A stretch of 15,577 nt of DNA from Actinomycetota bacterium. Lineage in GTDB: Bacteria > Actinomycetota > Humimicrobiia > Humimicrobiales > Humimicrobiaceae. The stretch lies in NCBI GenBank assembly GCA_003563375.1, contig PWSB01000057.1, positions 1 through 15,577 of the forward strand. The letters run 5' to 3'. Below the pieces are notes generated by a model. The model was not told the DNA's origin. It did not search any database and was given only the letters and a program-made list of their open reading frames with translations. Shown here piece after piece: positions 14,505-15,577 of this stretch. The stretch's first letter is position 1. Every line of letters starts with the position of its first letter. The translations under genes and the position numbers were made by a program.

Positions 14505-15344
14505 CTATTTCCTATATTGAGATATGTATTTCATGCCGTATGGGTCTCTGCCTGCCAAGAAATCCGCAGCCCTCATTGAAGTCCTCAAGCCCTCGATCAG
14601 GGGGTCGGTTATTGGGGCGCATAATCCATTTATTATGGACATGGTTATAAAATGGATGTTTAAAAGATCCCTGTTAGGCATTCCAAAACTTATATTTGAA
14701 GCTCCCATGGTTGTGGCAACCCCAAATTCTGTGGTTACCCTTCGCATGGTCTCCAGGGTTATCCTGCCTGCATTTGAATTAGTGGAATTAGTCATTACCA
14801 GGCAGTCAAAAACCAGGTCCTCTCTCTTTATGCCTATTGAATCTGCTTTGTCTATGATCCTTTTAGCGATCTTATACCTTGTTTCTACATCATTTGAGAT
14901 TCCTTTATCATCACAGGTCAAGCAGACTATAGCGCTTCCGCTCTCTTTTGCTATTGGCAGCATCTCATCCATAGAGCTTTCTTCTCCGGTTACTGAATTT
15001 ATCAGAACCTTATATGGACATGAATCAAGAGCTGCAGCCAATGCTTTGGGATTGGAGGAATCAATGCATATGGGATTAGGGACCACTTCCATTACTGCTT
15101 TTACGGCTTTGGGCAGCATGTCGACTTCATCAACACCTACTGCGCCTACATTTATATCAATGATCTCAGCACCAGCTTCAGCCTGTGCCTTAGCATCATC
15201 TCTGACCATATCCAGCTTGCCTTCTTTTAATTCCTCTGCAAGTGCCTTTCTTCCTGTTGGGTTAATCCTTTCTGCGATGATAACCGTGGGCAGCTCTAGC
15301 CCGAATTTTACCTCACAATCTTTTCCAGTTACAACGGTTTCCAT
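14505..15344 (-). CDS. Tetrahydrofolate-dependent methyltransferase, pterin-binding family (AcsE/MtgA-like)
   Basis: The 279 residues form a pterin-binding TIM barrel like the methyltransferases that move a methyl group between 5-methyltetrahydrofolate and a corrinoid protein (AcsE of the Wood-Ljungdahl pathway, MtgA-type enzymes of demethylation systems, the folate domain of MetH). Visible signatures are IIAERINPTGRK at 22-33, IIDINVG at 61-67, CIDSSNPKAL at 93-102, LINSVTGE at 114-121, CLTCDDKGI at 141-149 and GASNISFGMPNR nearer the end. There is no cobalamin-binding domain, so a separate corrinoid protein is needed; none is in the window, so which pathway it serves is open. It starts 16 bases after the hisC-like gene, with AGGA 8 bases before the ATG. 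Confidence 0.85.
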   Translation of the reverse strand: METVVTGKDCEVKFGLELPTVIIAERINPTGRKALAEELKEGKLDMVRDDAKAQAEAGAEIIDINVGAVGVDEVDMLPKAVKAVMEVVPNPICIDSSNPKALAAALDSCPYKVLINSVTGEESSMDEMLPIAKESGSAIVCLTCDDKGISNDVETRYKIAKRIIDKADSIGIKREDLVFDCLVMTNSTNSNAGRITLETMRRVTTEFGVATTMGASNISFGMPNRDLLNIHFITMSIINGLCAPITDPLIEGLRTSMRAADFLAGRDPYGMKYISQYRK

Positions 15345-15360
15345 GTAGTATCCTTTCTTT

Positions 15361-15577
15361 CTAATAATACTTCTTATAGGTTTTGATAAAAGTTTTCAGG
15401 AACTTATCATTTATATCAGGCAGGGAGACAGTCACCCTTATAAACCCGTCCAGGCCTAGATTTTTGCCGGGCCTTACTATAAAACCCTCCCTTAGGAGAT
15501 CTTCGACTATTTCGGCAGAATATTTCCCTGTCTTCAATAATATAAAGTTAGCATAAGATCTTATAAACTCAATACCA
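15361..15577 (-). CDS. hisC: Histidinol-phosphate aminotransferase-like protein, C-terminal fragment (partial)
   Basis: The last 71 residues are in the window; the rest lies beyond the right edge. They read, with gaps, GIEFIRSYANFILLKTG, EDLLREGFIVRPGKNLGLDG, FIRVTVSLPDINDKFL and end in KKYY. The ANF(I/L)L stretch, the G(F/I)xVRP motif and the IRVTVS strand followed by a final helix are the C-terminal signature of class II PLP aminotransferases of the HisC group. They would normally convert histidinol phosphate and 2-oxoglutarate to imidazole acetol phosphate and glutamate, but a broader aromatic or cobamide-related (CobD-like) role cannot be excluded from this fragment. The methyltransferase gene follows 16 bases later. 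Confidence 0.8.
   Translation of the reverse strand, partial: GIEFIRSYANFILLKTGKYSAEIVEDLLREGFIVRPGKNLGLDGFIRVTVSLPDINDKFLKTFIKTYKKYY

Noticed and set aside
14524..15348. Long plus-strand open frame of 274 codons opposite the methyltransferase gene
   Set aside because: It mirrors the minus-strand gene almost end to end, resembles no family, and the minus-strand protein has clear motifs; the frame is open only because of codon bias.

Overview
The window is a gene-dense stretch of a bacterial chromosome, about 40% GC by eye, with nearly every gene on the minus strand. The peptidoglycan and division genes, an MurE with the meso-diaminopimelate signature DNPR, and an MraZ/RsmH/FtsL/FtsI cluster point to a walled bacterium with DAP-type peptidoglycan. 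A tetrahydrofolate:corrinoid-type methyltransferase suggests an anaerobe with corrinoid one-carbon chemistry. The candidate cyclic 2,3-diphosphoglycerate genes are of a kind best known from methanogenic archaea. I cannot name the lineage. An uncultured low-GC Actinomycetota-like or Bacillota-like anaerobe would fit, but that is inference.

Region 1 (1-7783, minus strand, transcribed right to left) is the start of a dcw cluster: mraZ, rsmH, ftsL, ftsI, murE, murF, mraY and the first codons of murD. Spacing runs from short overlaps to about 50 bases, so it is probably one transcript. The 179-base gap upstream of mraZ holds a plausible promoter and three 10-base repeats with TGG in phase, a good candidate for the MraZ operator.

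Region 2 (7784-10866, minus strand) is a second transcript. It starts at a strong divergent promoter and runs through an FmdB-type zinc ribbon protein, two unrecognised membrane proteins, and xseA-xseB (exonuclease VII).

Region 3 (10867-11292) is the only plus-strand gene, a small membrane-anchored or secreted protein of unknown function. Its stop codon abuts the stop of the next gene, which runs the other way.

Region 4 (11293-14345, minus strand) is the most unusual part: a calcineurin-type metallophosphoesterase, cyclic 2,3-diphosphoglycerate synthetase and 2-phosphoglycerate kinase, in transcription order and tightly coupled. The two last enzymes form the complete known route 2-phosphoglycerate -> 2,3-diphosphoglycerate -> cyclic 2,3-diphosphoglycerate (cDPG). 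The phosphoesterase is a natural candidate for turnover or control.

Region 5 (14505-15577, minus strand) holds a pterin-binding methyltransferase and, upstream of it, the C-terminal end of a HisC-type aminotransferase cut by the window edge. All gaps between genes are shorter than 300 bases. I saw no rRNA, tRNA, CRISPR array, insertion sequence or phage gene.
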